64,000 nt of DNA from Symbiodinium sp. CCMP2592 (GCA_905221615.1 CAJNDT010005545.1:257501-321500), one strand, 5' to 3'; shown: positions 21,061-31,230, counted from the stretch's first letter. A program made the numbers and translations. The notes: generated from the sequence alone by a model not told the origin.

Positions 21061-21518
21061 GTAAACCATATATGTCCTAGAAACCCTAACCGCTAAACCC
21101 TAAGCCATGGACTCTTAGGGTTCCCTTTTCTGCGTACCACCGTGCGCCTGAACAGGTGCCGGCAGGCACATGTCCTTCGCAACGCCGTCCTCTCCAGGTC
21201 AAGGCAGACGCGGCTGAGGGATTAGGGTTTTAGGGTTTAGGGGAATAGGGTTTAGGGGAATAGTTGCTGAGTTCGGGCGGCCAGTGAACTGTTTTTTAGG
21301 AACTTTTGAGGTTACCTACCCCTCCTGCGGTGTACTCTGCAAGTACAAAGTTGTAACAGCAACGAATTTCATAGATGGTGGGTTTTTTATTCACTCGTGG
21401 AGAAGCCCTTCTCTTTTTCTATATCAGAATCATCGCCATCACATTTGTACTCATCATACCTTCACACACCTTAAGCAAAGTCCTCTGCCCATCTTGCTAA
21501 CCTTTAGGGCCCCATAGA

Positions 21519-21628
21519 AGCACATAAGCAAAATTCAGGATAGGGATGTCCCATATAAACCCCCTTATAATGAAGCCCAATAAGGTAGGGATATCCCCAT
21601 AAAATGCTTATGCTTATGTGCTTTTTGG
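21519..21628. repeat. palindromic element (AGCACATAAGCA ends)
   Basis: AGAAGCACATAAGCAAAATT at the left and GCTTATGCTTATGTGCTTTT at the right, with AGGGATGTCCC/GGGATATCCCC inner arms. Confidence 0.75.
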
Positions 21629-21689
21629 GTCCCCAAACCCTATCATTTCGAAGCAAACCCTGGAATGTTAACTTGCACAATGCCTGGGT

Positions 21690-22050
21690 TTAGTGATTTC
21701 CAAAAAATAGTGAACGATGAAGTGGTTTTGCCCCTTCAAAGCACCGTTTTGCAACCGTGTCAGACCCCCTTGCCTGTTTTAACGTTTTTCTTGCAGATAT
21801 CATGTTTTGAGCAGAGGTGAAAACACAGTTGAGGGGCCCATTGCATGTTTTCGATGAGGCTTTTATCATGGATAGCAAGCATCATTAGTATCATGTCTTT
21901 GTATAGACAGCACAGTGACTTGTCTTTCCGTGCGTATGGCCGCCCGAAAACAAAACTCGAATCCTTAAGTTCCCAAATGCCTTGTGCAGTGACTGGCGAT
22001 TGTTTCGTATGAGTCATTTGTGGTTCAGAGCTCAATAGCAAAACACCCAT
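21690..22050 (-). CDS. candidate coding region, unknown protein
   Basis: ATG at 22050 opens a 96-codon frame: MGVLLLSSEPQMTHTKQSPV, TAQGIWELKDSSFVFGRPYA, RKDKSLCCLYKDMILMMLAI, HDKSLIENMQWAPQLCFHL. Near its end the open reading continues in another minus frame (ARKTLKQARGSDTVAKRCFE, GAKPLHRSLFFGNH, stop at 21690), so either an intron or a frameshift lies near 21780. Several Cys and Lys. No family recognised; a transposon-derived frame is possible given the repeats around it. Confidence 0.45.
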
Positions 22051-22479
22051 ATCAGGCCCAGATCCCTAAACTTAAGGTGGTTGTATACATCCTAAACCAA
22101 AAAGACTTAGAAATAGCTGGTGTCAGGCTGAGGGTGTCGGGTTTACTTTGAATGGGGATTTGGGAGATAGGGTTTGGGGTACGGCATGACCAGTCAACAC
22201 GGTCAAGGTGGGTTGAGATGCTCAGCTGCTGATTGGGATCGGCAAAGTTGGTTGAGCAATTCGCTTGGGAGTCTGGGAGTTAGGATTTCGGTGGCTGATG
22301 TGGAAAATGAGAATATGGTCGGGCAGTTGCGCCGCTTGGTCGAGAGTTTCGATTTTCAGCGTCCGGTTGGCAAAGCAGAAAAAATCAGGTAGATTTTCCT
22401 GTTTGGTTATTTTTTTGTTGGTGGTGCATTCCGGAAAAATGGATCCGACCAACTGGAAAAATACCCTAGAAAACAAGAA

Positions 22480-23345
22480 TCACAGAAGTGGTCGCGGCCT
22501 AGAAATAAGATATCTATAACTGGTTTGGTGAAAAATAGCCAGCCCAGAAGTGGTTGAGCCCTAAATTTAAGGACGCAACAAGTGGTTTGACAATACAAAA
22601 CCTAAAACAAAACCACTTCTGAGCTCCTTATTTTTCCGAGTTGGTCGTCAGTTGGTCGGATCCGACCAACTCCCGACCAACTCCCCCCCCAAAAAAAAGT
22701 TGGTCGGGAGTTGGTCGGATCCGACCAACTCCCGACCAACTCCCCCGCCCAAAAAAAAGTTGGTCGGGAGTTGGTCGGATCCGACCAACTCCCGACCAAC
22801 TCCCGTGCAAAAACAAAAAAAAAGTTGGTCGGATCCGACCAACTCGGAAGTTGGTCGGAACCGACTTGATCCGACCAAATCCCGAATGACTAAGTAGAAA
22901 AAAAGCTACTAACTTAAGACCAGCTATGCGTTGTTTGCCAAAATTATTCAGGTTGGATAATGTTTGGTTTCTGACTCATGAGATGTTATTATGGATGGTT
23001 TTCCACGTGCAAAACTTGAAAGTACACGTGGCGGCCTAAAGACGCAGAATTGTTCCTTGTGTGCAGAGGTTAAAACACTTTCAAAAGCAACCCCTAAACC
23101 CTAAACCCGGTGGTGGCCTACCCCAATGGCAAGTATAAAACTGCACAGTATTGCGTTCGTTGTGTGCATAGCCAAAACTCAAAAAAAACGCGAGAGTGGC
23201 CCCTGCGGGAGCCTATCCCGATTGCTGCAATTTTCCTAGTTTTCACCTTAGAAGTGGTTTCGATCCCGGGGCGGAGGTTTGCAACCACTTCTGGTGTCCA
23301 CCTTTCCATTTCGGTGGGTCGAACCACTTCTGCTTCCCTTAAACC
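22480..23345. mobile_element. possible element with AGAAGTGGTT repeats
   Basis: The decamer AGAAGTGGTT or its complement AACCACTTCT recurs near 22485, 22546, 22612, 23250, 23283 and 23322 in both orientations, around the palindrome array at 22638-22886. Clustered inverted subterminal motifs are typical of some DNA transposons, but no transposase was recognised. The plus frame at 23110-23270 (VVAYPNGKYKTAQYCVRCVH) is open. Confidence 0.35.
22638..22886. repeat. tandem array of GGATCC-centred palindromes
   Basis: Units of GTTGGTCGGATCCGACCAAC, extended in two of them to a GTTGGTCGGGAG...CTCCCGACCAAC palindrome of about 46 bp. Centres at 22658, 22717 and 22777, then a partial at 22831 and degenerate units to 22886. 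Spacers are C and A homopolymers. Spacing is about 60 bp. Each unit can form a long hairpin. Frames are repeat artefacts. Confidence 0.9.
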
Positions 23346-23382
23346 CAGCTATTGCGCAAGTTAACACCCTGGAATCCTAAAC

Positions 23383-23475
23383 CCTGCAGCCCCGAAGGGC
23401 CTCGCCACTGAGGTGCTTCTGAACGGCTTGCTCTGCTAGCTGGGCATGTGCCTTTCGGGAGGACACGCGCAAACT
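23383..23475 (-). CDS. candidate exon (six-exon chain, exon 6)
   Basis: 93 nt, phase 0 to 0. Acceptor AAACCCAG, donor GTTTAGG (heptamer repeat). Reads SLRVSSRKAHAQLAEQAVQK then HLSGEALRGCR. Charged helix-like peptide. Sequence on both sides is heptamer-type repeat. Confidence 0.55.
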
Positions 23476-23960
23476 CTGGGTTTCAGGGGGTTCCGGCTTT
23501 AGGGCCTTGGGATTTAGGGGCTTGAGGCTTGAGGCAGTTTGGGGAGTTTCACTGATGAGGGTTTCCGGTGCTGAAACCTTGTACGACTTCTATCGACTGC
23601 CGTGGCTCACCCTGAAGCTTTTTGCCTTAAGCCCCTCATAATCCCCCTCCGTACGTATGTGGCCACCCATGCTAGACCCTGTCTTTGGAGACCCCTGAAA
23701 AGAACATTTACATGCCGACCTGACGCACTCTGAACATGCGACGCAAATGATGAATATGTAGAAAGTCAGATTCAACCCTACGACGTCGTACGGTTGTTGA
23801 TATAAACCCTGCATTACCCATAATAAGGAATATACCATAATTCCCATAGTTTAGCGCCCTTAAGGTAGTGCAGGATTTATATCATCAACAGTATGACATC
23901 CTCTTTTACCCGGCGAGCTCTTCAAGACGCCGCCGCTCCACCCCCGAAACGTTTGGAAAC

Positions 23961-24047
23961 CCCAGCGAGCCGTTTTGACACCCTCCGAATCCCATCTTCA
24001 AGCTGGCATATCCTGCATCGAAAACCGATTGCATGCAAAACAACAAT
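23961..24047 (-). CDS. candidate exon (six-exon chain, exon 5)
   Basis: 87 nt, phase 0 to 0. Acceptor AACATTCTTAG, donor GTTTCC. Reads IVVLHAIGFRCRICQLEDGI then RRVSKRLAG. CxxC pair in the middle, basic helix after it. Two other minus frames are partly open. Confidence 0.45.
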
Positions 24048-24894
24048 CTAAGAATGTTTTTGAAGGGCTCAAGTCCTCCGCAACCATCAACACCCCCAGG
24101 ACATAGCAAAAAATACTGACACAAGTCGGTTGAACACCCGGAAGTTCAGTTACAGACAACATCACAAGTACACCTGCTAAAGAAGCTGAAACCTGAACCT
24201 TAAAATCCGGCAAGCCTGACCCGTGGGAGCGTGATAGTGGCCCGCTCTTGAATTAACAGCAACGTCGACGGCCAAATTCATAGGAAGTTGCCTTTATGGC
24301 AACCTTTCCTGCGACCGTTTCTAGCAAACTTCAGTGAGGTAGCCATTTAGGCTGACCTTATATAGCAACCTGCACAAGGTAGCCTTTAACGTAACCTCTT
24401 TGTAGCGCCTGCGCGAACCCTGGCAGTAACATTTATACTCAAGGCGGTGCCCTGTTGTTACAGAAGCCACTACCATGGCCCTTATGTAGCAAACCTTGTA
24501 GTCTATAGAAGCCTTTTTACAGTAAAACTTACACTAAATGAGATGCCTCATAGTAGCTCTTGCTTTGAAGGCACCATTCTAGTAACCTTTGTTTTGCGAA
24601 AGCTTCAACCCTTACCTGTAGCCGCTGCAGCCCCAAATCCTGCAACAAGTATGCTTTACAACCCCTAAGGCAGTAAGCAGGGCTTTGGATCCCCTGGTAT
24701 AGAGCCCTTAACCCTAAACCCAGACCCTAACTGAACCATAAGAAGGAACCCTGAAAAAGGTAGGCTCAAGTACATACTACATGGGCCTGAACAAATTAGA
24801 ACAAGGTGTTGACAAGTTGAGGTATATGTATACTATTTTTTACTAAGAAACCGCTCCAAACTAGTATCGATACTTCTTTTAAGCCCCTCTCATT

Positions 24895-24985
24895 TACCCT
24901 GTACTATAAGTCTAAACCCTATATAACCCTAAACCCCTAAACCCTAAACCCCTAAATCCTCAACCCCTAAAACCCTAAATGTAAC
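24895..24985 (-). repeat. CCCTAAA array
   Basis: CCCTAAACCCCTAAACCC units over about 90 bp, in the proposed intron downstream of the exon at 25006-25086. Confidence 0.8.
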
Positions 24986-25005
24986 CCTTAAACTAAAGCA
25001 GAGAC

Positions 25006-25086
25006 CTCCTGGAGGCGGTTTCTGAGCTCGGCGATCTCTGCGGCAGCGGCAGCCATCAGCGCCGCATGCCTGCAGGGCGTTCGGCT
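25006..25086 (-). CDS. candidate exon (six-exon chain, exon 4), coiled coil
   Basis: 81 nt, phase 0 to 0. Acceptor CTTTTCAAAAAG, donor CAGGAG|GTCTCTG. Reads SRTPCRHAALMAAAAAEIAE then LRNRLQE. The second half is a plain heptad-type coiled-coil segment. Preceded in minus sense by a 24-bp tandem array and followed by CCCTAAA-type repeats, so it is a clear unique island. Confidence 0.6.
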
Positions 25087-25107
25087 CTTTTTGAAAAGCA
25101 GAAGCTA

Positions 25108-25294
25108 TCAGGGTTCAGGGTTTAGGGAAGTTTAGGGTTCAGGGTTTAGGGAAGTTTAGGGTTCAGGGTTTAGGGAAGTTTAGGGTTCAGGGTTTAGGGA
25201 AGTTTAGGGTTCAGGGTTTAGGGAAGTTTAGGGTTCAGGGTTTAGGGAAGTTTAGGGTTCAGGGTTTAGGGAAGTTTAGGGTTCAGGGTTTAGG
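25108..25294. repeat. perfect 24-bp tandem array (about 7.7 copies)
   Basis: Unit GGGTTCAGGGTTTAGGGAAG plus TTTA, repeated without visible divergence. It is built from three heptamer-like submotifs. High identity implies recent expansion. No spacers, so not a CRISPR array. Confidence 0.92.
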
Positions 25295-25616
25295 TAGACA
25301 TGTACAAATGCTGAACCACAAATCAACCAGGCCACCCCTAAACAGTTCGAAGCGAGCAAGATTGAAAATCAATCTTGCGAACCTTGAACCCACCATTAAC
25401 TCTCAAACCTACATCCCGAACCTCAACCCTAAGCCCTAAACATAAAACCAAAATCCTATAAAACTTTCAGCACCTACAAGCCTCGACCAAATCCCTAATA
25501 TCTGATTAACTGGGTTGTAGTTTTGGGGTTCTGAAAAGTATTTATGAATAGGTACCTCTATAGGAACCATAAGGGAAATGAACAAGTTTCCCAAATTGCC
25601 ACCTAGTTAAAGAAAC

Positions 25617-25688
25617 AAGCAGCCCGAGCCTTTCTTCCAACAGTGCCAGCCGCTCCTGCAGGTCTGCAGCAGAGACGGCGGCAACATC
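25617..25688 (-). CDS. candidate exon (six-exon chain, exon 3), coiled coil
   Basis: 72 nt, phase 0 to 0. Acceptor CTGTTGGCAG, donor GTTTCTTTAA. Reads DVAAVSAADLQERLALLEER then LGLL: a strong leucine-heptad coiled coil. Joins in frame to 25006-25086 downstream and 27056-27112 upstream. Confidence 0.62.
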
Positions 25689-26039
25689 CTGCCAACAGGC
25701 CACGATACACCCTCAGTTAAGCGTCCCTTCTGAAGGTTTCCGGGTTTCGTTTTAGGGATCTTCCCATGTTTTCTTACGATGATGTAGTTACACTGCTTCT
25801 AGGATTCCCCCGATTGAATGAACAGAACAGTTCGAGTCTTGGGCGTGGTTTTGAAGGTACTGGCTCTATTGAATCTATTTCAAGCTTTGGGGAGTCGATC
25901 TATAAAACCTCAAACCTCCAGCTTCGGGACGAATTTCCTGAAGGATGCTCTGGTTCGTCGAGGGTTGGGATAGGGTTCAGAGTCGGCTGTGGATGGGGGC
26001 ACTCCACAGTATAGGGGCTTCATACTAGTTGGAATGGAG

Positions 26040-26090
26040 TTTTGGGGTATATATTACAATATGTATATGTATATATGTATATATATACAT
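26040..26090. repeat. (TATA/TGTA) microsatellite
   Basis: ATATGTATATGTATATATGT repeated. Confidence 0.8.
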
Positions 26091-26254
26091 AACTCTATCA
26101 GGGAGTCGGCCTGGCTTCAGGTCGACCCGCTCAGCTCAGCAAAGAGGATTCGAATGCAAGGTGGAAGCTGCCGGTTATGCTTAACCAACAGTGGAGCATC
26201 TAACTCGCGCCGGAACAGTACCAACCTCCTCCGCCCGACGAAGAGAAACATGCA

Positions 26255-26480
26255 TGCGTACATATGTGTGCATGTGTATGTATTATTGCATCCGTACATA
26301 CATACATACGTACGTACATACATACATACATACATATACATATACATATGTGTGTGTGTGTGCATGCATGCATGCATGCATGCATGCACGCACGCATACA
26401 TGCAGGCAGGCAGACAAACAAACAGACATGATCATAACTAGCCATACATACATACTTACATACCTGCGTGCATACATACT
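26255..26480. repeat. ATAC/ATGC microsatellite block
   Basis: CATACATACGTACG, (TG)n, (ATGC)n and (CAGG/CAAA)n in succession over about 220 bp. All overlapping frames (Cys/His/Met or Tyr/Thr-rich) are artefacts. Confidence 0.85.
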
Positions 26481-26514
26481 TATATACATGCTGGCAAAAG
26501 ATAATGCTAACAAA

Positions 26515-26755
26515 TGACGCACAGCATGTTTCGGGTCCTTGTGCGGCCATGCTTCCTTCCACGGAGGCACTGCTGCCTGGTGGTACAAGTGTGGTCTCAG
26601 AGAAACACAAATGCGCGAAGGCTTGCATGTCCGGGCTAGAGAAATATGGCATGCATCTGGGGCTAAAGGAGCTCAGATGTGGCCGCCATTCAAAAGAAAG
26701 GTCTGCATTGTCGCACATCAAACATGGTGAAGAGCACCAGAGCCCCACATCCTAA
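26515..26755 (+). CDS. exon-like open region, frame unresolved
   Basis: One plus frame contains MLPSTEALLPGGTSVVSEK, HKCAKACMSGLEKYGMHLGL, KELRCGRHSKERSALSHIKH. Another reads WYKCGLRETQMREGLHVRAR to a GTCTGC donor (AAAGAAAG|GTCTGC). The antisense is also open (182-codon frame, partly microsatellite). Coding is likely but the frame is not settled. Confidence 0.3.
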
Positions 26756-27055
26756 AACCGAGAAGCAACGACCTGATACATAATCCACAAATGACTCAAT
26801 GAGTGTCACTCCTGCATGCAGCCCGAAACCCCGTTATGTATCCAAACTCGCTTTCTACTGCTGTACTCACCATTACTTTGCATATTTCTTGGCAGGAACC
26901 TAGATTCCAGCCCGAAACCGCCGAACCGCGAATCGTCCTGAACACCTAAGATCCTCCTCCCCCCTGTCTCCCTGCCTCCACATAGCCCGCATAGTAACTC
27001 TGCAAATGGCTGTACATGACCCTGACCCGCAATCCCCTTCGTTAGCCACAATAAC

Positions 27056-27112
27056 TCGTTCCTCCGATGCTCGCAGCTCAGCTAGAAGGGCGCGCAGATC
27101 CATGGGGGCAGC
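27056..27112 (-). CDS. candidate exon (six-exon chain, exon 2)
   Basis: 57 nt, phase 0 to 0. Acceptor GTTGTTTGCAG, donor GTTATTGTGG. Reads AAPMDLRALLAELRASEER, an amphipathic helix. The frame stays open past the donor (VIVANEGDCGSGS), so a later donor at GG|GTCAGG is possible but would not be phase 0. Confidence 0.58.
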
Positions 27113-27264
27113 CTGCAAACAACCCACGATAATTAGACGATAATGCACTGGTTTTAAGGCTTGGGGTTTGCGGTGGAGGCTATTGGATGAAGGCTTGTCC
27201 CGGAGCTTGCCGCCGGAACGGAAACCTAGCTTCGTCCCACAACTTCTTCCGGAGTAGAGGCTAC

Positions 27265-27354
27265 CTCACACGGAGCAGATGCCTGCATGGCCAAGTGCTC
27301 AGCAGGGCCAGGCAGCATCATTCTGCCATGCTTTGGGCAGAAGGTCTTTAGCGC
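27265..27354 (-). CDS. candidate exon (six-exon chain, exon 1)
   Basis: 90 nt, phase 0 to 0. Acceptor CAAGCTCTGAG, donor TGTGAG|GTAGCC. Reads ALKTFCPKHGRMMLPGPAEH then LAMQASAPCE. Joins in frame to 27056-27112. No family recognised. The true start of the chain probably lies further right. Confidence 0.58.
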
Positions 27355-27790
27355 CTCAGAGCTTGAGGGCTAGTGGCCTATATTCCCAAACTCTAAACCC
27401 AAAGCCCTACAAACCCTAAACCCTATAAGCCCTAAACCAATTACACCATAAAAACCCTAAACCTATACATACTTTGTGGCTCTTTTCATCCATCATAGGA
27501 TGAAGGACGACTCGGTGCTGGGAGACGTGGAACTATCGAGGCTTTCAGAATGGGGCCTCGGTGTCCAACAACATGTTACTGTCTAGAGAGGTTAGGGTTT
27601 AAGTTCTCGGGTTTAGGTTTTAGGGCTCAGGGTGTAGAAGGCTGAATGCATGGCGGATGTAAGAGCAAAGGCATTGCGAAGTGACGGTTTGGGGTGTTGT
27701 GCTTCGCAGGTTTCGCGCAGTCGGGATTCACCAATCTAAGATGCATCTTGGTAAGCCACCAGCGGTCGATGCACAATTTGGAGAGTCCGA

Positions 27791-27982
27791 ATGGGCCAAC
27801 TCATCACCATTGACCGTTACTTTCTGGCACGTCAAGTAGAGCCACAATCCGACAAGAATCCTCAACAGGAAGGGCCACTTCATCGACGAGTCTTCGCAAC
27901 AAGCTCCGATGGAATGGATCATGATGGGGCATTGAATATGGTGATGATGTACAGAACAGTCGCATGCGTTTTGCAATGTTAG
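27791..27982 (+). CDS. candidate exon, unknown protein
   Basis: ATG at 27791, 63 codons: MGQLITIDRYFLARQVEPQS, DKNPQQEGPLHRRVFATSSD, GMDHDGALNMVMMYRTVACV. Natural composition. A second plus frame just upstream is also open (GKPPAVDAQFGESEWANSS). May belong with the frame at 28030-28392. Confidence 0.38.
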   Translation: MGQLITIDRYFLARQVEPQSDKNPQQEGPLHRRVFATSSDGMDHDGALNMVMMYRTVACVLQC

Positions 27983-28029
27983 CTTAGGGCTACAGCTGTG
28001 CTAGTAACTGCTACAAGTAGTAGTACTAC

Positions 28030-28392
28030 ATGCCAGAACAACTGCACCGATACCAGGCATCTGCATCGGGATCTGAACCCTTGCCCGCGCGATCCATAAG
28101 TGCTTCTATGCATGTGTATGCAATACAGACTGCGAGGCAAGGCAAAGCTAGACATCTTAAAATGCTCGGGATGGGTCACATGTTGACGAGACGAGGAACT
28201 TCTGAGGTTGAGGCACCTCAAAAGACCGGGTCGGCATGTTCATGGCACCATCCACATCAGTTTCTGTGCCGTTTTGTCTGCATCGGGGCGCGTGGTAGAG
28301 TTGTCTTCACAGCCGAACCCTACGGAACTGCCGCAGGCCGCCATTTTTTCAGCGCGCATGGAGGGGTGGTAGGCTCCCGATTGGCTGCATGA
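28030..28392 (+). CDS. candidate coding region, 120 codons
   Basis: ATG-initiated frame: MPEQLHRYQASASGSEPLPA, RSISASMHVYAIQTARQGKA, RHLKMLGMGHMLTRRGTSEV, then a C-terminal part with FLCRFVCIGARGRVVFTAEP and YGTAAGRHFFSAHGGVVGS. No low complexity. No domain recognised. The antisense frame is shorter. Could be a small intron-poor gene or an exon. Confidence 0.4.
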   Translation: MPEQLHRYQASASGSEPLPARSISASMHVYAIQTARQGKARHLKMLGMGHMLTRRGTSEVEAPQKTGSACSWHHPHQFLCRFVCIGARGRVVFTAEPYGTAAGRHFFSAHGGVVGSRLAA

Positions 28393-29439
28393 AGCTCAAA
28401 GCTGAAACGGTTTTACTTGTACAGGGCTTAGACTTGGGTTCAAGGTTGCAGCATGTCGCTTCAGGGTTTTAAAGCTTCACATTTTAGGGTGGTACGGTTT
28501 GGGCTTTGGGGAATTCGAGTTTTAGGATTTGCCGGCTTGGCACTTGCAGGTTACAATGGGACTGGGTTTAGGGCAAGAGGACTTTGGGAATTTGGATAAT
28601 TTCTCCCTTGGCAGCATGTGGCAGTGCTCGTGCATGAACGGAAGTCATCACGCGTTGCCGGCTAGCTTTGAACGGCTTATAGGGGGCTTTATGTGTTGGT
28701 ATATGAAAATAATTTTATAAAATGTCTGGGACCGTAAGGAACAACATGTGCAATCATTCAGGCTTTTGTGTTATCTCATGGAATCGAGATGGGACGATAT
28801 CTTCGCCCACAGCCTTGGACAATAGTTGGTGGTCATGACCTTTGTACCTCACAATGCTTTCTAAGGCAACTTTTGCAACATCTGTTCTTGAAGGTTTCTA
28901 AGGCTACATATATCTGTACTCATACGATACATACCTAGTCTTTATGTACAAATGTACATATATTTATATGCACACATGGCTAGATAGGCCTCTATACTCC
29001 AAGATGCTTGGATCCCAGAAATACCCTGCAACCCCTTTACCACAAGTATCAATCCCCGAAAGAGTCGATGGGTTCATCCGGAAAGTGGGTTTACGGTTCA
29101 GGGAAGGGTTGTTGGTGTTCTCATGTGCTTGGACTAGACTAGATATACTTTTTGCATGATTAAGTTCCAAAGCTTTTGATTTACTTCCGTCCAGTCGGAT
29201 ATGTTCACACGCGCGGGCCCGTGAGACCCCCAGCCCATCAAGGGAAGTTGAAGCAGCACTAAGATCCAACCCCCTAATACCAACCTAAACGCAATCCTTG
29301 GTGCCTTCCGAACAAAACCTGTATTGTCATATTCAAGTCAAACTGATACAGAAATGCTGCATTGCACGAGCCAGAGATCCTGTGTAAAAGAAAAGCATGT
29401 CAAAATGCTCCCCACCACTACTAGGATACCCAGCAACCT

Positions 29440-29530
29440 AAGAACAAAAAGGCCTCTCTTAGGTATTGGGTAACTTTATAAGGAACCTAGGACTGATAAA
29501 AAGGAATAAGGGTACTACTGGGCATCCTAG
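29440..29530. repeat. palindromic element (CCCAGCAACCTA ends)
   Basis: ATACCCAGCAACCTAAGAAC at the left, ACTACTGGGCATCCTAG at the right, with an inner TAAGGAACCTAGG. Resembles the element at 6262-6366. Confidence 0.5.
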
Positions 29531-29772
29531 ACTATTAAACACCCCACCTGCAATGTTGAAAGTCTGAAACTAGGTAAGCATCGTGTGACAAACAGAATCA
29601 CCATGAAAAGCACCACGGCGATGTAAAACTCAACCAACCAGCAACCATCAGTCACAACAACAAAGCCAGGCAAGCCTCTGCAAGATTGTACTAAGCTTCG
29701 GATGGGCAGAACTTGTTTTATTGTAGGATATTGTAGGCCTCCAGGCATGGAGTGAACCTACAGGCTGACCTA

Positions 29773-29885
29773 CCCAGAGACTCCAATATCCTTTAATTAG
29801 GGAATATTCCTTAAATTATAGTCGGATCCCTAGTATGATTCAAGGAAGGAATATTCGTTAATAAAGGGATCTTGGAGTCTCTGGG
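29773..29885. repeat. palindromic element, family A
   Basis: CCCAGAGACTCCAATATCCT matched by GATCTTGGAGTCTCTGGG. Flanked by CTA and TAG, consistent with a TA target duplication. Confidence 0.85.
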
Positions 29886-30038
29886 TAGAGCGGACGTTTG
29901 TAGGGGTTCTAGCGTTACCAAGGTCGGTCTCTGCTGGCGGCGTGAAAATTACGGAACTTTGGCGTTTCCGGTCCCAAAGGGTCCTATGTACTGTTATGGG
30001 GGGATACTTCCCTAAGTCATACAACAGTCTCGGAATCT

Positions 30039-30383
30039 GTGGATCTTGTGGCACGATTAAACTGCACAGCTGGCAAAACATCCAAAGATCCCTGCCGTAG
30101 AACGTTAAAGACGCCTGGGTCACTTTTCGTTGTTTTCGGTGTCTGGACATTGCAACCCAGGATTCGGGATGTGTTGGCAACCTTTTCCACGGCTGCGAGG
30201 ATTCATTTTGCTTATGACTATGACTTGCTACACCTTGAGAAAGAGTCAAAGTCTGAGCCTTCAATCACCATCGCCATCACCATTATGATCACAGTCGCAG
30301 TAATCATCATGGGCAACATCATCCTCGTGATCACCTGTACCATCACCATCATGTTGTCACCGCCATCATTTACATCAAGATGA
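30039..30383 (+). CDS. weak coding candidate with microsatellite-encoded hydrophobic tail
   Basis: Frame starts with MDLVARLNCTAGKTSKDPCR, TLKTPGSLFVVFGVWTLQPR, IRDVLATFSTAARIHFAYDY; then an ATC/ATT repeat region encodes an Ile/Thr/Val hydrophobic stretch (SITIAITIMITVAVIIMGNI) that could span a membrane. The first half looks coding, the second half could be a repeat artefact. Confidence 0.3.
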   Translation: MDLVARLNCTAGKTSKDPCRRTLKTPGSLFVVFGVWTLQPRIRDVLATFSTAARIHFAYDYDLLHLEKESKSEPSITIAITIMITVAVIIMGNIILVITCTITIMLSPPSFTSR

Positions 30384-30699
30384 CAACTTCAAAAGCCGTA
30401 GCCAAAAACAAAGTCCACATGTTTCAAAAACTCCTGTCCTCGGCACTCAGATTGAAGGCATTTATATCCGTCATTGTCATGACCTCCTGGGGTTTAGCTC
30501 CGGCAGGAAGCAACAAATGAGAGCAGCAGTTGGGTGAAGGCTTCTAAGGCCTAAGGAGAGCACGGTGAACTTGTCAGGCTTCTCTCCCACCTCGGGCCCA
30601 CCGCCATCTGCAGGGCTCGCATTTTTTTCTAAGAGAGCTTCGTGTGCTCGGCGCTGGGTTTTTCTAGGAAAGCTTTGTGTTTTCCTCCGGGAACGTCAT

Positions 30700-30810
30700 G
30701 CGGGGAGTTGGATGATAATGGTGGCGACGATCTGCGGAAGCTGCAGACAAAGGAGCAGCGCCTGAAGAAGATGAAGATGAACAAAGGTTCGCAGGGCAAC
30801 GGGTCCAAGG
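30700..30810 (+). CDS. candidate exon, charged coiled coil
   Basis: Plus frame CGELDDNGGDDLRKLQTKEQ then RLKKMKMNKGSQGNGSK, ending phase 0 at TCCAAG|GTGTGC. Strongly charged with a heptad-like middle. Start not resolved. Probably joined to the frame at 30862-31230, which is open in plus and also begins with charged helix-like sequence. Confidence 0.52.
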
Positions 30811-30861
30811 TGTGCTGTTTCCAAACCCAAGTCGTGCAGTTTTGGCTGTTGCCGCCCCCTG

Positions 30862-31230
30862 ATGCAAAACAACATAAGCTCCCCTGCGCAAGGGGAGCAG
30901 GAGCACGTCGCGGATAGACGGGTGGAAATTGAAACCCGCCTCAACAGCCGCGTTGCCTGTCAAAAGCACACAACCCTGACGTTGCGTTTGCGAGCTGTCA
31001 GGACACAAACACGGTATATCCAAGGCACGTTTTGCCAGCCTTTGTTATCGAGCAGCCTGATAGAAGGACATAAATACGAATATACAAATATGCAGCAAAT
31101 TGGTATGCAAACGCATGTCGTATGCTTAGCGGTAGATCGTGACAAAAAATCATGCACGATTTCTGGGCTCTCAGTCGGACCGACACTTGTCTGGCTTTGG
31201 GTGGACCTGAGCAACCTTGCCCGAAGGTGA
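30862..31230 (+). CDS. candidate coding region, 122 codons
   Basis: ATG at 30862: MQNNISSPAQGEQEHVADRR, VEIETRLNSRVACQKHTTLT, LRLRAVRTQTRYIQGTFCQP, then a less typical second half ending ARR, stop. A phase-0 acceptor at GGGGAG|CAGGAG would join it to 30700-30810; a phase-0 donor at AGCCGC|GTTGCC would end that exon early. N-terminal part is the best supported. Confidence 0.45.
   Translation: MQNNISSPAQGEQEHVADRRVEIETRLNSRVACQKHTTLTLRLRAVRTQTRYIQGTFCQPLLSSSLIEGHKYEYTNMQQIGMQTHVVCLAVDRDKKSCTISGLSVGPTLVWLWVDLSNLARR

Noticed and set aside
22602-22897. Several overlapping frames encoding repeated VGSWSDPTN / VGRIRPTPDQL
   Set aside because: All are translations of the palindrome array; they appear on both strands because the units are self-complementary.
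25108-25294. CRISPR-like array
   Set aside because: Direct repeats are contiguous with no unique spacers, and the genome is eukaryotic.
26117-26748. 182-codon minus and 150-codon plus frames
   Set aside because: Half of each is ATAC/ATGC microsatellite; only the non-repeat part (26515-26755) was kept as a weak candidate.
29830-30264. 144-codon minus frame
   Set aside because: Starts in a Ser/His/Gln-rich antisense and ends inside a family-A palindromic element; no splice-bounded part stood out.
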